Shown here one piece after another: positions 8,472 to 17,230 of a DNA stretch of 56,456 bases (its first letter is position 1; every line of letters begins with the position of its first letter). This DNA comes from Synechococcus sp. UW140 (lineage in GTDB: Bacteria; Cyanobacteriota; Cyanobacteriia; PCC-6307; Cyanobiaceae), in contig CAMAPJ010000004.1 of the NCBI GenBank assembly GCA_945860085.1, positions 1 through 56,456 on the forward strand, written 5' to 3'. A program made the translations under genes and the position numbers. The notes below the pieces were generated by a model, which had not been told where the DNA came from, searched no databases, and worked only from the letters and a program-made list of their open reading frames with translations.

Positions 8472-9062
8472 ATGAAGCTTCTGATTCACGGCCGCAATCT
8501 GGACGTCACACCGGCCCTCCGTGACTACACCGAGGAGAAGTTGTCCCGGGCCTTGAACAACTTCAATGGCCTGGTGAAGGAGGCGGATGTCCACCTCTCG
8601 GTGGCCCGCAATCCGCGGGTGCCTCAGCAAACCGCTGAGGTAACGGTCTACGCCAACGGCACCGTGATCCGGGCCCAGGAACGCAGCGAAAACCTGTACG
8701 CCAGCATTGATCTGGTAGCGGGAAAACTGAGCCGCCAGCTGCGTCGCCACAAGGAGCGTCACAGCGACCATCACCACAGCCCTGGCCACAACGCCAGTCA
8801 GACCACCAACACCGCTGACGTGGTCGTAGATGCGCCAGTGGAGGGCTCCCTGCTGGAGGGCCGCACCGCCGAACTGCCCAACCGGGGTGTGCGCCGCAAG
8901 TATTTCGCCATGCCGGCCATGTCCCTGGAGGATGCCATGCACCAGCTTGATGTGATCGACCACGATTTCTATGTGTTCCGCGACAGCCAGGACGGCAGCA
9001 TCCAGGTGGTCTATCGGCGCAACCATGGTGGCTATGGGGTGATTCAGCCGCGAGAATCCTGA
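8472..9062 (+). CDS. hpf: Ribosome hibernation promoting factor, long form (LrtA)
   Basis: A 196-residue protein. Residues 1-100 are the ribosome-binding beta-alpha-beta domain (MKLLIHGRNLDVTPALRDY, then a basic RRHKERH segment). The C-terminal 55 residues (RKYFAMPAMSLEDAMHQLDVIDHDFYVFRD) are the dimerisation domain that lets long HPFs pair 70S ribosomes into 100S particles. The linker is histidine-rich. In Synechococcus this is the light-repressed transcript lrtA. A strong GGAGG lies at 8459-8463, eight bases ahead of the ATG. The leader to lipB is short. Confidence 0.94.
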   Translation: MKLLIHGRNLDVTPALRDYTEEKLSRALNNFNGLVKEADVHLSVARNPRVPQQTAEVTVYANGTVIRAQERSENLYASIDLVAGKLSRQLRRHKERHSDHHHSPGHNASQTTNTADVVVDAPVEGSLLEGRTAELPNRGVRRKYFAMPAMSLEDAMHQLDVIDHDFYVFRDSQDGSIQVVYRRNHGGYGVIQPRES

Positions 9063-9096
9063 ACCAACCCCGCGCCCTCCTGGGCACCCTTGCCGC

Positions 9097-9933
9097 TTGC
9101 GTGACCTCCCCGACCTCGCCCCCCTGATCGACCACGCCCTGCTGGATCCCCACCAGGGATCTGAGGCGGTGTTGCGTTGCTGCGATGAGGCCCGCCATTT
9201 CGGCTTTGCCGGGGTCTGCCTGGCCTCCCGCTGGCTGCCCCTGGCCCGGGAGCGGCTGGGCTCGGGGGGCAGCAGCCGCAGTGGCTCGGGCCAGCCCACC
9301 CGCCTAATCAGCGTGGTGGGCTTTCCCTTTGGCGCCATCCCGGCGGAGATCAAACGGGCCGAAGCGGAATGGGCCGCCGCCGCCGGCGCCGACGAACTCG
9401 ATGTGGTGCCCGATTTCGGCGCCCTAGCCGATGGGGATGCCAGTCGCTTCTGCGCCGACCTGGCGCCAATCGTGGAGCTGGGCCTGCCCGTGAAGGTGAT
9501 CCTGGAAGTGGGCCGGCTCACGCCTGCCGCCCTGGAGCTGGCCGTCGCGGCTGCAATCGATGTGGGCGTTGCCTTCCTCAAGACCGGCAGCGGCTTTGGT
9601 CCGGCCGTGACTGTGGCCCAGGTGACCGAGCTACGCCAGCTGGCCCGGGGGCGGGCGGCGGTGAAGGCCTCTGGGGGCATCGCCAGCCTGGAACAGGCCC
9701 TGGAGCTGGTCGAGGCGGGGGCCAGCCGGCTCGGCACTAGCCGCGGCGTCGCCCTGATCCGGGCCGGCAAGACCTTCGGCCAGCGTGCCCCTTCGGCACC
9801 CCGCTCCGGTCACGACGACCAGGACAGGGATCGCGACCGCGACTCCGAAGGAGATCGGCAGCGAAACCGGGAGCAAGAGCAAGATCGGGGCCGGAAGATG
9901 GATAACGACGGCGAGCAGGATCGTGATCGCTAG
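9097..9933 (+). CDS. deoC: Deoxyribose-phosphate aldolase with charged C-terminal tail
   Basis: A class I aldolase that splits 2-deoxyribose-5-phosphate into acetaldehyde and glyceraldehyde-3-phosphate in deoxynucleoside breakdown. The barrel occupies about residues 1-230. VGFPFGA, the Schiff-base lysine in VAFLKTGSGFG, and AAVKASGGI are all intact. The TTG at 9097 is the only start that fits the family's LIDHALL opening; the nearby GTG is out of frame. The last 45 residues are an unusual Asp/Arg/Glu-rich tail (repeated DRD and similar, encoded by about 6-bp repeats at 9825-9930) that the family does not need. It follows hpf closely. Confidence 0.9.
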   Translation: MRDLPDLAPLIDHALLDPHQGSEAVLRCCDEARHFGFAGVCLASRWLPLARERLGSGGSSRSGSGQPTRLISVVGFPFGAIPAEIKRAEAEWAAAAGADELDVVPDFGALADGDASRFCADLAPIVELGLPVKVILEVGRLTPAALELAVAAAIDVGVAFLKTGSGFGPAVTVAQVTELRQLARGRAAVKASGGIASLEQALELVEAGASRLGTSRGVALIRAGKTFGQRAPSAPRSGHDDQDRDRDRDSEGDRQRNREQEQDRGRKMDNDGEQDRDR

Positions 9934-10039
9934 GGCGGCCGGGGCGGCGACCAGAACGGTGGTGGCTCAATCCAAAGGAGCCGGGCATCAAAGGCCAGAG
10001 CCAGCGCCGCCACGATGAGATCCCCTGGGAGCCAATGCA

Positions 10040-10882
10040 TTGGCCGCTGAGCTGCGGCTGGAAGGCCTGTCGCTGAAATGCGGCCCCCTGGGGGAAACCG
10101 ACCGGCTACTCACCCTGCTGAGCGCCAGCGATGGCCTCAGCCGTCTGGCCGTGCCGGGGGCCCGCAAGCCGAAAAGCCCCCTGGCGGCCGCCGTGCCCCT
10201 GGCGCTGCTACGGCTGCAGGTGGGGGGCGGCAGCGGCCTGCAACGGGTGCGCCAGCTAACGGTGTTACGCAATTACGCCGCCCTGGCCGGCCGGCTGGAA
10301 ACCCTGGCCGCCGCCCAGGGTCTGGCGGAACTGACCATCCAACTGGTGCCCGCCGGCGAGGGAGTGCCCGGCCTGCTCGAAGACCTGCTGATGCAGCTGG
10401 GCCGGCTCGAGCTGGTGGTCAAGGACCAGCAGGACAGCCTCGAGGCCCTGGCGATCGCCGTGCAGGGCTGCGTCCATCTGCTGGCCCTGGGGGGCTACGG
10501 CCTGCCCCTGGCCCATTGCGCCCGCAGCGGCGAGCCCCTGGAGCCCCCGGTGGGGACCTGGGACTGGCGTTGCAGCCTGCTCCCGAGCGAAGGCTTTGTG
10601 GTCGGGGCGATTCCAGGCGCCCAGCTGGTCTTGAACGCCTCGGAACTGGCCCTGCTGCAACGGCTGCCGCGGCCGGCCCTGCCGCGCCGCCGCGATGGCG
10701 GCCTGATGGGACCGGAACCGGTCTGGCTGCGCCTGCTGACCCTGGTGGAGCTGTGGAGCCGGGAACATCTGACGCGCCAGCTGCGGTCCTGGAGCCTGCT
10801 GCGCCAGTGCTTCAACGCCAATACCCAACTTGGAGCGGACGTTGCGGCATCATCAGAGGCTCGCCACCGCGGAACCCCTTGA
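10040..10882 (+). CDS. recO: DNA repair protein RecO
   Basis: A 280-residue member of the RecFOR pathway, which loads RecA onto SSB-coated single strands. The N-terminal OB fold starts ELRLEGLSLKCGPLGETDRLLTLLS; a helical region follows. The zinc-finger cysteines of some RecO proteins are not fully present. An in-frame TGA at 10016 limits the start; the TTG at 10040 is the first plausible codon and has GGGAG at 10027-10031. Its stop overlaps the start of the next gene, which suggests translational coupling. Confidence 0.87.
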   Translation: MAAELRLEGLSLKCGPLGETDRLLTLLSASDGLSRLAVPGARKPKSPLAAAVPLALLRLQVGGGSGLQRVRQLTVLRNYAALAGRLETLAAAQGLAELTIQLVPAGEGVPGLLEDLLMQLGRLELVVKDQQDSLEALAIAVQGCVHLLALGGYGLPLAHCARSGEPLEPPVGTWDWRCSLLPSEGFVVGAIPGAQLVLNASELALLQRLPRPALPRRRDGGLMGPEPVWLRLLTLVELWSREHLTRQLRSWSLLRQCFNANTQLGADVAASSEARHRGTP

Positions 10883-12216
10883 GCGGCACCGTTCGTCCCT
10901 CCGGGCTCCAGGGGATCATTGCCCTGCCCCAGTTCCGCCGGCTCTGGCTTGGCCAGATCCTCAGCCAGTTAGGCGACAAGTTTTACATCGTCTTGATGGT
11001 GTTTCTGATCGCCCAGTACTGGGTCACAGAAACACCCCCCAGTGGCGGCGCCCTGGCTGAGGCCGCCGCCGCCATCAAGCTCGACATCGACAGCCGCGCC
11101 CAGCTGATCACCCTGCTCGCCACGGGCATCTACGTGGCCAACACGATCCCGGCGATGGCGCTCGGCCTGCTGGCAGGGGTGTGGGCCGACCGCTGGCCTA
11201 AGCGCACGGTGATGGTGGCCTCCAACGGCCTGCGCGCCGCCTTTGCCCTGCTGATTCCCTTCTGCCTGATCGATGGCCCCCTTTGGCTGGGGTTGAGCTG
11301 GGGCTACTGGGCCCTACTGGTGATCACCTTTTGTGAGTCGGCCCTGAGCCAGTTCTTCGCCCCGGCGGAACAGGCGGCAATCCCGTTGCTGGTGCCCGGT
11401 CCCCAGTTGCTGGCCGCCAATTCGCTCTATCAGGCCACCAGCATGGGCGCCACGATCGTCGGCTTTGCCCTGGGCGATCCGATGCTGCGCCTGTTGGACA
11501 AGCTCCTCTCGAGCTTTGGGATTCACGACGGTGAAGTGTTCCTGCTGCCGCTTTGCTACGGCCTGGCCGCCCTAGTGATCGGCACGGTCCAGCTGGACGA
11601 ACAACCGCGCCAACCCACGACAACCAGCGTCTGGCATGAGATGGGCGAGGGGCTGCAGGTGCTGCGGGACCGCCCGACAGTGCGTCTGGCGATGTTGCAG
11701 CTGGTGTTGCTCTACAGCCTGCTGGCGGCCCTCTATGTGTTGGCGATCAGCCTGGCGGCGGCGATCAAGGGCCTGGGGCCGACCCAGTTCGGCACCCTGC
11801 TGGCCATGAGCGGCGTGGGTCTGGCCCTGGGGGCCGTGGCCGTTGCCCAGGTCGGTCACCACGTCAACCGGCGCGTGCTCGCCTCCACGGGCCTGGGCAC
11901 GATTGCCTGGAGCCTGGTGTTGCTGGGGCAGTTACGCGGCAATCTGGTGGTGACCCTGATCCTCTGCGCCGTGCTGGGGGTGGGCTCGGCCCTACTGGCG
12001 ATCCCGGCCCAGACCACCATCCAGGAGGACACGCCCGAAAACCAGCGGGGCAAGGTGTTCGGCCTGCAAAACAACCTGATCAACGTGGCCCTAAGCCTGC
12101 CTCTGGTCCTAGCTGGTGCGGTTGTGAGCCGCTATGGACTGCTGCCGGTGCTCTGGGTCCTGGCGGGCCTGGCGGTGGCAGCGGCCCTGCTTGAGAAGCC
12201 CTGGGAGCGCTGCTAA
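10879..12216 (+). CDS. Major facilitator superfamily transporter
   Basis: A 445-residue polytopic protein with about 12 hydrophobic segments. It starts at a TTG that overlaps the recO stop (TTGA). FRRLWLGQILSQLGDKFY opens helix 1, and GVWADRWPKRTVMVASN is the cytoplasmic loop 2-3 signature of the family. The layout resembles the MFS_3/enterobactin-exporter-like group, so efflux is likely, but the substrate cannot be inferred. The same frame stays open far upstream across recO; that part is a shadow, since membrane character begins only after 10879. Confidence 0.85.
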   Translation: MSGTVRPSGLQGIIALPQFRRLWLGQILSQLGDKFYIVLMVFLIAQYWVTETPPSGGALAEAAAAIKLDIDSRAQLITLLATGIYVANTIPAMALGLLAGVWADRWPKRTVMVASNGLRAAFALLIPFCLIDGPLWLGLSWGYWALLVITFCESALSQFFAPAEQAAIPLLVPGPQLLAANSLYQATSMGATIVGFALGDPMLRLLDKLLSSFGIHDGEVFLLPLCYGLAALVIGTVQLDEQPRQPTTTSVWHEMGEGLQVLRDRPTVRLAMLQLVLLYSLLAALYVLAISLAAAIKGLGPTQFGTLLAMSGVGLALGAVAVAQVGHHVNRRVLASTGLGTIAWSLVLLGQLRGNLVVTLILCAVLGVGSALLAIPAQTTIQEDTPENQRGKVFGLQNNLINVALSLPLVLAGAVVSRYGLLPVLWVLAGLAVAAALLEKPWERC

Positions 12217-12245
12217 CGTCATCGTTCGATTGAGCCTGCCGCCGA

Positions 12246-13469
12246 GTGGCCCACATTGCCTGGCTGGGCAAGAAATCCCCCTTCTGCGGCAACGTCACCT
12301 ACGGGCTGAGCACGACTGAAGCCCTGCGGCAACGGGGCCATCGGATCAGCTTCATCCATTTCGACACACCCCAGGGCCTGGCCCAGCGGCGCGATGACCT
12401 GGATCTGGGCCAGCGCCCGGTGGCCGTCCCCGATGCGAGCAGCCGCCCGGCCACCTGGCAGGCCGACGATCCGGAAGTGGCCCTGCCCTACCTGATGAAG
12501 TCCCAGGTGTATACGATCCCGTCCCCTGGGGCCCAACGGGAGCTGCGTGAATCCCTGGAGCGGCTCCAGCCCGATGTGGTGCACGCCAGCCTGACGCTTT
12601 CGCCCCTGGATTTCCGCCTGCCGGACCTCTGCCAGCAACTGGGGGTGCCCCTAGTGGCCACCTTCCATCCGGCCTTTGATGCCAGCCTGCGCAACCTCAG
12701 CGCCGGCACCCAGCAGCTCACCTATCAGCTCTACGCCCCCTCCCTGGCCAAATTCGACCGGGTGATCGTCTTCTCCGAGCTACAAGCCGATGTTCTGGCC
12801 CGCCTGGGGGTGAAGGAGTCGCGCCTAGCGGTGATTCCCAATGGCGTGGATCCCGACTGCTGGAGCCCGGCCCCCCGGGAAGACCCCACCCTGACCCAGT
12901 TGCACCAGACCTTTGCCGGCAAGCGGGTGTTCCTCTACATGGGTCGGATCGCCACCGAAAAGAATGTGGAGGCCCTGCTCAAGGCCTGGCGCCTGGTCCG
13001 GCCAGCCAACTGCCTGCTGGTGATCGTCGGCGATGGCCCCTTGCGGACCTCACTGCAGCAGACCGGTGGCCTAGAGCCCGATGTGCATTGGTGGGGCTAC
13101 GAGGCCGACCTGGCCACCCGGGTCGCCCTGCTGCGGGTGGCTGAGGTGTTCCTACTGCCTTCGTTGGTGGAAGGCCTGTCCCTGGCCCTGCTGGAAGCGA
13201 TGGCTAGCGGCACGGCCTGTGTGGCCACCGATGCTGGCGCCGATGGCGAGGTCTTAGAGGGGGGCGCCGGCATCGTGATCAGCACCCAGGGGGTGACCAC
13301 CCAATTGCGCACCCTGTTGCCGGTGCTGCGCGATCAACCGGTGCTGACGGCCGAACTGGGGCGCCGGGCCCGGGCCCGGGTTCTCGAGCGCTACACCCTC
13401 ACTCGCAACATCGATGCCCTCGAGCGGCTCTACGCCGAGCTGGTCCCCCAGGGCTCCCTGGCCGCCTAG
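12246..13469 (+). CDS. GT4-family glycosyltransferase
   Basis: A 407-residue GT-B enzyme. The N-terminal lobe begins IAWLGKKSPFCGNVTYG with a glycine-rich loop. The C-terminal lobe has IPNGVDPDCW, FLYMGRIATEKN and the EGLSLALLEAM element, the E-x7-E motif that binds the nucleotide sugar. Retaining GT4 enzymes transfer sugars to lipids, polysaccharide or small molecules. In picocyanobacteria several act on membrane glycolipids, but I cannot assign this one to SQDG or galactolipid synthesis. The start is GTG, 27 bases past the MFS gene. Confidence 0.82.
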   Translation: MAHIAWLGKKSPFCGNVTYGLSTTEALRQRGHRISFIHFDTPQGLAQRRDDLDLGQRPVAVPDASSRPATWQADDPEVALPYLMKSQVYTIPSPGAQRELRESLERLQPDVVHASLTLSPLDFRLPDLCQQLGVPLVATFHPAFDASLRNLSAGTQQLTYQLYAPSLAKFDRVIVFSELQADVLARLGVKESRLAVIPNGVDPDCWSPAPREDPTLTQLHQTFAGKRVFLYMGRIATEKNVEALLKAWRLVRPANCLLVIVGDGPLRTSLQQTGGLEPDVHWWGYEADLATRVALLRVAEVFLLPSLVEGLSLALLEAMASGTACVATDAGADGEVLEGGAGIVISTQGVTTQLRTLLPVLRDQPVLTAELGRRARARVLERYTLTRNIDALERLYAELVPQGSLAA

Positions 13470-13514
13470 AACTCGGCCCCTATCCCTGGCAGTGGGAGTG
13501 GGAGTGGGCCATGA

Positions 13515-13580
13515 GCTGGACCTAAGCCTCGGGCTGGACCTGGGCCTAAGCCTGGACCTGGGCCTAAGCCAGGGCCTGGG
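13515..13580. repeat. 18-bp degenerate tandem repeat at the pyrF 3' end
   Basis: The unit AAGCCTGGACCTGGGCCT and variants recur about three times in the gap between the glycosyltransferase and pyrF, running into the last codons of pyrF. A short GGGAGT run precedes it. Confidence 0.7.
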
Positions 13581-14430
13581 TTGAGGTCAAGTCCTGACAG
13601 CAGGCGGCAAAGGCCGCGGCCGGATCGGCAGCGGCGCTGATCGGCCGGCCGATCACCAGCTGACTGGCGCCGGCGGCCATGGCCTGGGCTGGGGTCAGCA
13701 CCCGCTGCTGATCACCCCGCTCGGCACCGGCCGGCCGGATGCCGGGGGTGACCAGGGCGAACGGGGCCGGCTGGGCCGCCCGCAGGGCTGCCACCTCCAG
13801 GGGGGAGCAGACACAACCGCCGATTCCGGCGGCCGCCGAGAGCCGGGCCAGGCGCGGCACGTAGTCCTGGAGGGCTTCTTCAATCGCCAGCTCCCTGGCA
13901 AAGCGCTGGGGATCCCAGCTGGTCAACACGGTCACGGCCAGCAGGGTGGGGGCGCTCAGGCCGGCGGCTAAGGCGCCCCCCTCGGCCCCGGCCTGGGCGG
14001 CAACTAGGGCCTCCGTGCCAGCGCAGGCATGGACGGTGATTAGCTCGGCGCCCAGCCGGGCCGCGCTGCGGCAAGCACCAGCCATGGTGGCGGGGATGTC
14101 GTGGAACTTGAGGTCAAGGAACACCCGCAGGCCGCGCTCGCGCAGGCGGCTCACCACGTCGGGGCCGGCGGCGCTGAACAGCTCCAGGCCCACCTTCACC
14201 CAGCGCAGATCCGGGATCGCCGCCGCCAGGGCCAGGGCCGAGGCGGCATCAGGCCGGTCCAGGGCCAAGATCAGGGCGTCAGCGGGGTGGCGCGGCAGCG
14301 GGGGAGTCCCGGGAGCTAGGCCTGTGGGGCCAGGGGCAGCAGCAAGGCCGCAATCAGGGAGATCGGAGGCAGGGAGATCGGAGGCAGCGTGATCGGAGGC
14401 AGCGTGATCAAAGTCAGGAAGACCGGTCAT
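13564..14430 (-). CDS. pyrF: Orotidine 5'-phosphate decarboxylase with repeat-bearing N-terminal extension
   Basis: Catalyses OMP to UMP, the last step of pyrimidine synthesis. [12 protein letters not shown] opens the barrel, [12 protein letters not shown] holds the catalytic Lys/Asp cluster, and TPGIRP near the C-terminus binds phosphate. The conserved enzyme starts only near residue 49. The first 48 residues include four pentapeptide-like units ([20 protein letters not shown]) encoded by a 15-bp tandem repeat. The ATG overlaps the tyrS stop as ATGA, which supports translation of the extension through coupling. It lies downstream of tyrS on the same strand. Confidence 0.93.
   Translation of the reverse strand: MTGLPDFDHAASDHAASDLPASDLPDCGLAAAPGPTGLAPGTPPLPRHPADALILALDRPDAASALALAAAIPDLRWVKVGLELFSAAGPDVVSRLRERGLRVFLDLKFHDIPATMAGACRSAARLGAELITVHACAGTEALVAAQAGAEGGALAAGLSAPTLLAVTVLTSWDPQRFARELAIEEALQDYVPRLARLSAAAGIGGCVCSPLEVAALRAAQPAPFALVTPGIRPAGAERGDQQRVLTPAQAMAAGASQLVIGRPISAAADPAAAFAACCQDLTSTQALA
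14361..14420. repeat. 15-bp tandem repeat inside pyrF 5' end
   Basis: Four 15-bp units in a row on the plus strand: GATCGGAGGCAGGGA, two copies of GATCGGAGGCAGCGT, and a diverged GATCAAAGTCAGGAA. They keep the reading frame of the PyrF N-terminal extension. Confidence 0.93.
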
Positions 14431-15839
14431 GGCTGAACCGACTCCACCTGGGCCCCTGGATCGCCCGACGCCGGGCTAGCTGCCGGCGCCGCTGCTATCA
14501 GGCGGCGGAAGGTCTTTTTGCCCAGTTGCAGCACTTTGCCGTCCAGCTCCGTGGCGCCCGCGAACTCCCGGTTGGGATCAGCCAGCTTGTCGCCATCGAG
14601 CTTGACGCCGCCACCCTGGATCTGACGGCGCGCCTCGCTGCTGCTGGCGCAGAGACCAAGGGCGCTGAGCAGATAAAAGGCCTTAGCCGGAAAGTTCACC
14701 TCGGCCAGGGAGGCGCTCGGCACCTCGGCCCCAGCAGCGCCGGCCCCCTGGGCACCCCCCACCAGCGTGGCTGCATCAGCCTGGGCGGCGGCGGCGGCGG
14801 CGGACCCGTGGCGCTGGCGAGTCACCTCGAGGGCCATGGCCCGCTGCCGTTCCCTGGGATTGCCGGGCAAGCTCGCCAAATCGAGATCGGTGAGCAGGTT
14901 GAGGTAGTCCTCCACCACCGCATCGGGCACTTTTTCCAGCTTGGAATACATCGAGAGCGGATCCTCGCTGAGCCCCACGGTGTTGCCCAGGCTCTTGCTC
15001 ATCTTCTGGACGCCATCGAGCCCCGGCAGGATCGGTAGCAGCATCCCGAACTGGGGCCGCTGACCGAAGTGGCGTTGCAGGTCCCGGCCCATGGCCACGT
15101 TGAACTTCTGGTCGGTGCCGCCGAGCTCCAGATCGGCCTGGATCGCCACCGAGTCATAGCCCTGCAAGAGCGGGTAGAGGAACTCATGCAAGGAGATGGG
15201 CAGGCCAGAGCCGTAGCGGTTGGCGAAGTCTTCCTTGGCCAGCATCTGGCCCACGGTGGAAATCCCCAGCAATTCGATCGTCTGGGGCAGGTCGAGGCCC
15301 GCCAACCACTCGCTGTTCCGGCGCACCTCCAGCCGGCCCGGGGTCTCGAAATCGAGCAGGGCCTGCGCCTTGGGCTGGCCCTGGCCCAGCTGGCTCAGGT
15401 AGGTGCGGGCGTTGGCCTCAACCGCCTCGGCCGTGAGCTGGACCCGGGTGGCGCTTTTGCCAGTGGGATCGCCGATGCGGGCGGTGAAGTCACCAATGAT
15501 CAGAACCGCCGTATGGCCAGCGTCCTGGAAGGCGCGCAGCTTGCGGAACAGGATCGAGTGGCCGAGGTGGATGTCGGAGCCGGTGGGATCGATGCCGAGC
15601 TTCACACGCAGGGGGCGACCCTGCTGCTGCGCCTCGGCCAGGCGCGTGGCCAGGGCCTCACCGGAGCTGGCCTGACCCGGGCCGGACTGGGTTGGGCCAG
15701 GCCCGTTGAACTCAGAGGGGCTGAACTCAGAGGGGCTGAACTCAGACGGGCTGGCGCCGGGCTGGGCACGCGGTGCCGGGAATAGGTCGGCGACCCCCCG
15801 CTCCAGCCAGGCCGGCAGTCCCCATGTGTCATTAACCAT
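14427..15839 (-). CDS. tyrS: Tyrosyl-tRNA synthetase
   Basis: A 470-residue class I synthetase charging tRNA-Tyr. [14 protein letters not shown] carries the HIGH-type motif (HLGH, residues 91-94) and [11 protein letters not shown] the KMSKS motif; an S4 RNA-binding domain closes the protein. Longer than usual: residues 30-45 are three SPSEF pentapeptides from a 15-bp repeat, followed by a Gly/Pro/Ser linker, and a second Ala/Gly-rich low-complexity stretch lies ahead of the S4 domain. Both additions fall outside the catalytic motifs. It forms a coupled pair with pyrF (4-base overlap). Confidence 0.95.
   Translation of the reverse strand: MVNDTWGLPAWLERGVADLFPAPRAQPGASPSEFSPSEFSPSEFNGPGPTQSGPGQASSGEALATRLAEAQQQGRPLRVKLGIDPTGSDIHLGHSILFRKLRAFQDAGHTAVLIIGDFTARIGDPTGKSATRVQLTAEAVEANARTYLSQLGQGQPKAQALLDFETPGRLEVRRNSEWLAGLDLPQTIELLGISTVGQMLAKEDFANRYGSGLPISLHEFLYPLLQGYDSVAIQADLELGGTDQKFNVAMGRDLQRHFGQRPQFGMLLPILPGLDGVQKMSKSLGNTVGLSEDPLSMYSKLEKVPDAVVEDYLNLLTDLDLASLPGNPRERQRAMALEVTRQRHGSAAAAAAQADAATLVGGAQGAGAAGAEVPSASLAEVNFPAKAFYLLSALGLCASSSEARRQIQGGGVKLDGDKLADPNREFAGATELDGKVLQLGKKTFRRLIAAAPAASPASGDPGAQVESVQP
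15708..15752. repeat. 15-bp tandem repeat inside tyrS
   Basis: Three 15-bp units, GAACTCAGAGGGGCT twice and GAACTCAGACGGGCT once, on the plus strand. In the tyrS frame they encode SPSEF pentapeptides. Confidence 0.95.
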
Positions 15840-16016
15840 CAGGGGGCCGTCCAGCGCTCAGGGCCGGATCGTAGGCAGGCGACTTTCCCAGCCCGGCTGC
15901 CGGGCTGGGCCGGGGCCGCTGGCCAGGTAGCCCCCTGGCGAGCTGGATGGAGAACCAGCGAGAACCAGGGAGAGAACTACGCAAGCAACCACGCAGAGCG
16001 CTCCCCAGCGAGCCCC

Positions 16017-16340
16017 TCAGAGCTCCTTTTCCAGCTCCCCCTTCATGCGCTCCAAGGTGCGGTGCATCTGCTCGAACATCTGCTCCGGCGTCATGCCGAA
16101 CTGGCTGAGCTGGGTACGCAGTTGCTCCACCGTGAGCTTGGCCTGGAAATCATCGGAAAGCTCGAAGCGCTTCATGAAGACGCGATAGCGATCCATCAGC
16201 TCCTCCATCCGCACGATGAACAGCTTTTTACCCTCACGATCGAACTTGCCGTATTCGCCGCCCAGTTGCATCAGCTGCTGGTAGTCGCCAAACAGCCGCT
16301 TGGCTTCGTCCTGAACGATCTCAGAGTCGAAGAAAGCCAT
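16017..16340 (-). CDS. DUF1825 family protein
   Basis: A 107-residue protein starting MAFFDSEIVQDEAKRLFGDYQ and ending in a helical segment with EQMFEQMHRTLERM. It matches the cyanobacteria-restricted DUF1825 family in length and sequence. The frame stays open another 58 codons upstream, but that part is Gly/Arg-rich shadow; MAFFDSE is the family's normal start. Predicted all-helical and cytoplasmic; function unknown. It is divergent from the response-regulator gene, with about 160 bases between them. Confidence 0.87.
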   Translation of the reverse strand: MAFFDSEIVQDEAKRLFGDYQQLMQLGGEYGKFDREGKKLFIVRMEELMDRYRVFMKRFELSDDFQAKLTVEQLRTQLSQFGMTPEQMFEQMHRTLERMKGELEKEL

Positions 16341-16503
16341 GGCGCGGCGTTGCCGGATTAGTTGCCGCAATTGTCCGTCGATCGGCGGGCTCTGACGAGT
16401 GCGGATCCACGCATCACGTAGCGCTGCATGCAGCAGGGGCGCCGCGGCGCCGTAACGATGACGCACCGGTCCCCCGCGGCCGGTCCCACCGCGGTCAGCC
16501 CCC

Positions 16504-17199
16504 GTGGACTTCACCTCCCAGATCAGAGAGATCCGGCGCCACAGTTCTCATACCAGCCAACTTCTCGACCAGCTCACTCTGGTGACCTGTTTTGGCAACC
16601 GAGCCATGCTCGGCTTCTTCATCGGTGGCATTACCAGGCCCGGCCAGGTGGCCGGTGCCGCCACCACCGAAGACCAGGGCTTGGAGCTGCTCCTGCGACT
16701 TCGCCCCGACCTGCTGGTGGTCAGCGATCAACTGGAGCAAGGCTGTGGCTGCCGTCTGGTCGAACGGATCAAGGCCCGCCATGCCGAGGTGCGCACCTTG
16801 CTGGTGGTCGGCCCCCGGCAAAGGCCCGCCAAGTTGCGGGCGGCCCTGCTGGCCGGTTGCGATGGCATCTGCCTGGAATCCCGCATCGCCATTGATGCCG
16901 GCTCGGCCGCCCTGGGGGCCATCCGCGCCGGGGGCACCTACATCGATCGCCGTCTGCTCGACCTGATCAGCGGCAAGGGTCCGACGCCGCCCGAGCTGAG
17001 CGCCAGGGAAATCCAGGTGTTGGACCAGATTCTTCAGGGTTGCAGCAACAACGAAATCGGCGCCAACCTGTTCATCAGCCCGGAAACGGTGAAAAGCCAC
17101 ATCACCAGCGTTTGCAACAAGCTGGGGGCCCGCGATCGCACCCATGCGGTCGTGCGCGGTTTGGGCCTCGGCTTGGTTCATTTGCCCCAGGAGGGCTAG
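16504..17199 (+). CDS. NarL/LuxR-type regulator with degenerate receiver
   Basis: A 231-residue protein with a receiver-like domain (about 22-140) and a LuxR-type helix-turn-helix (164-222: LSAREIQVLDQILQGCSNNEIGANLFISPETVKSHI). Asp75 (LLVVSDQLEQG) is where the phosphoacceptor should be. The acidic pair that normally follows strand 1 is replaced by LVTCFGN, and the conserved lysine near GCDGICLE is missing. It may therefore respond to something other than a kinase or act as a constitutive regulator. The start is GTG at 16504. No partner kinase is adjacent. Confidence 0.85.
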   Translation: MDFTSQIREIRRHSSHTSQLLDQLTLVTCFGNRAMLGFFIGGITRPGQVAGAATTEDQGLELLLRLRPDLLVVSDQLEQGCGCRLVERIKARHAEVRTLLVVGPRQRPAKLRAALLAGCDGICLESRIAIDAGSAALGAIRAGGTYIDRRLLDLISGKGPTPPELSAREIQVLDQILQGCSNNEIGANLFISPETVKSHITSVCNKLGARDRTHAVVRGLGLGLVHLPQEG

Positions 17200-17230
17200 T
17201 TTCACAGGGTTGTGCCCCGTGCCTGCCGCC

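Noticed and set aside
8421-9770. Long minus-strand open frame over hpf and deoC
   Set aside because: It is antisense to two well-recognised genes, is rich in Arg/Ser/Ala as GC-rich shadows are, and has no motif.
10078-10878. Upstream extension of the MFS gene across recO
   Set aside because: The translation is Gly/Arg/Pro-rich and soluble; membrane helices and family similarity begin only after 10879.
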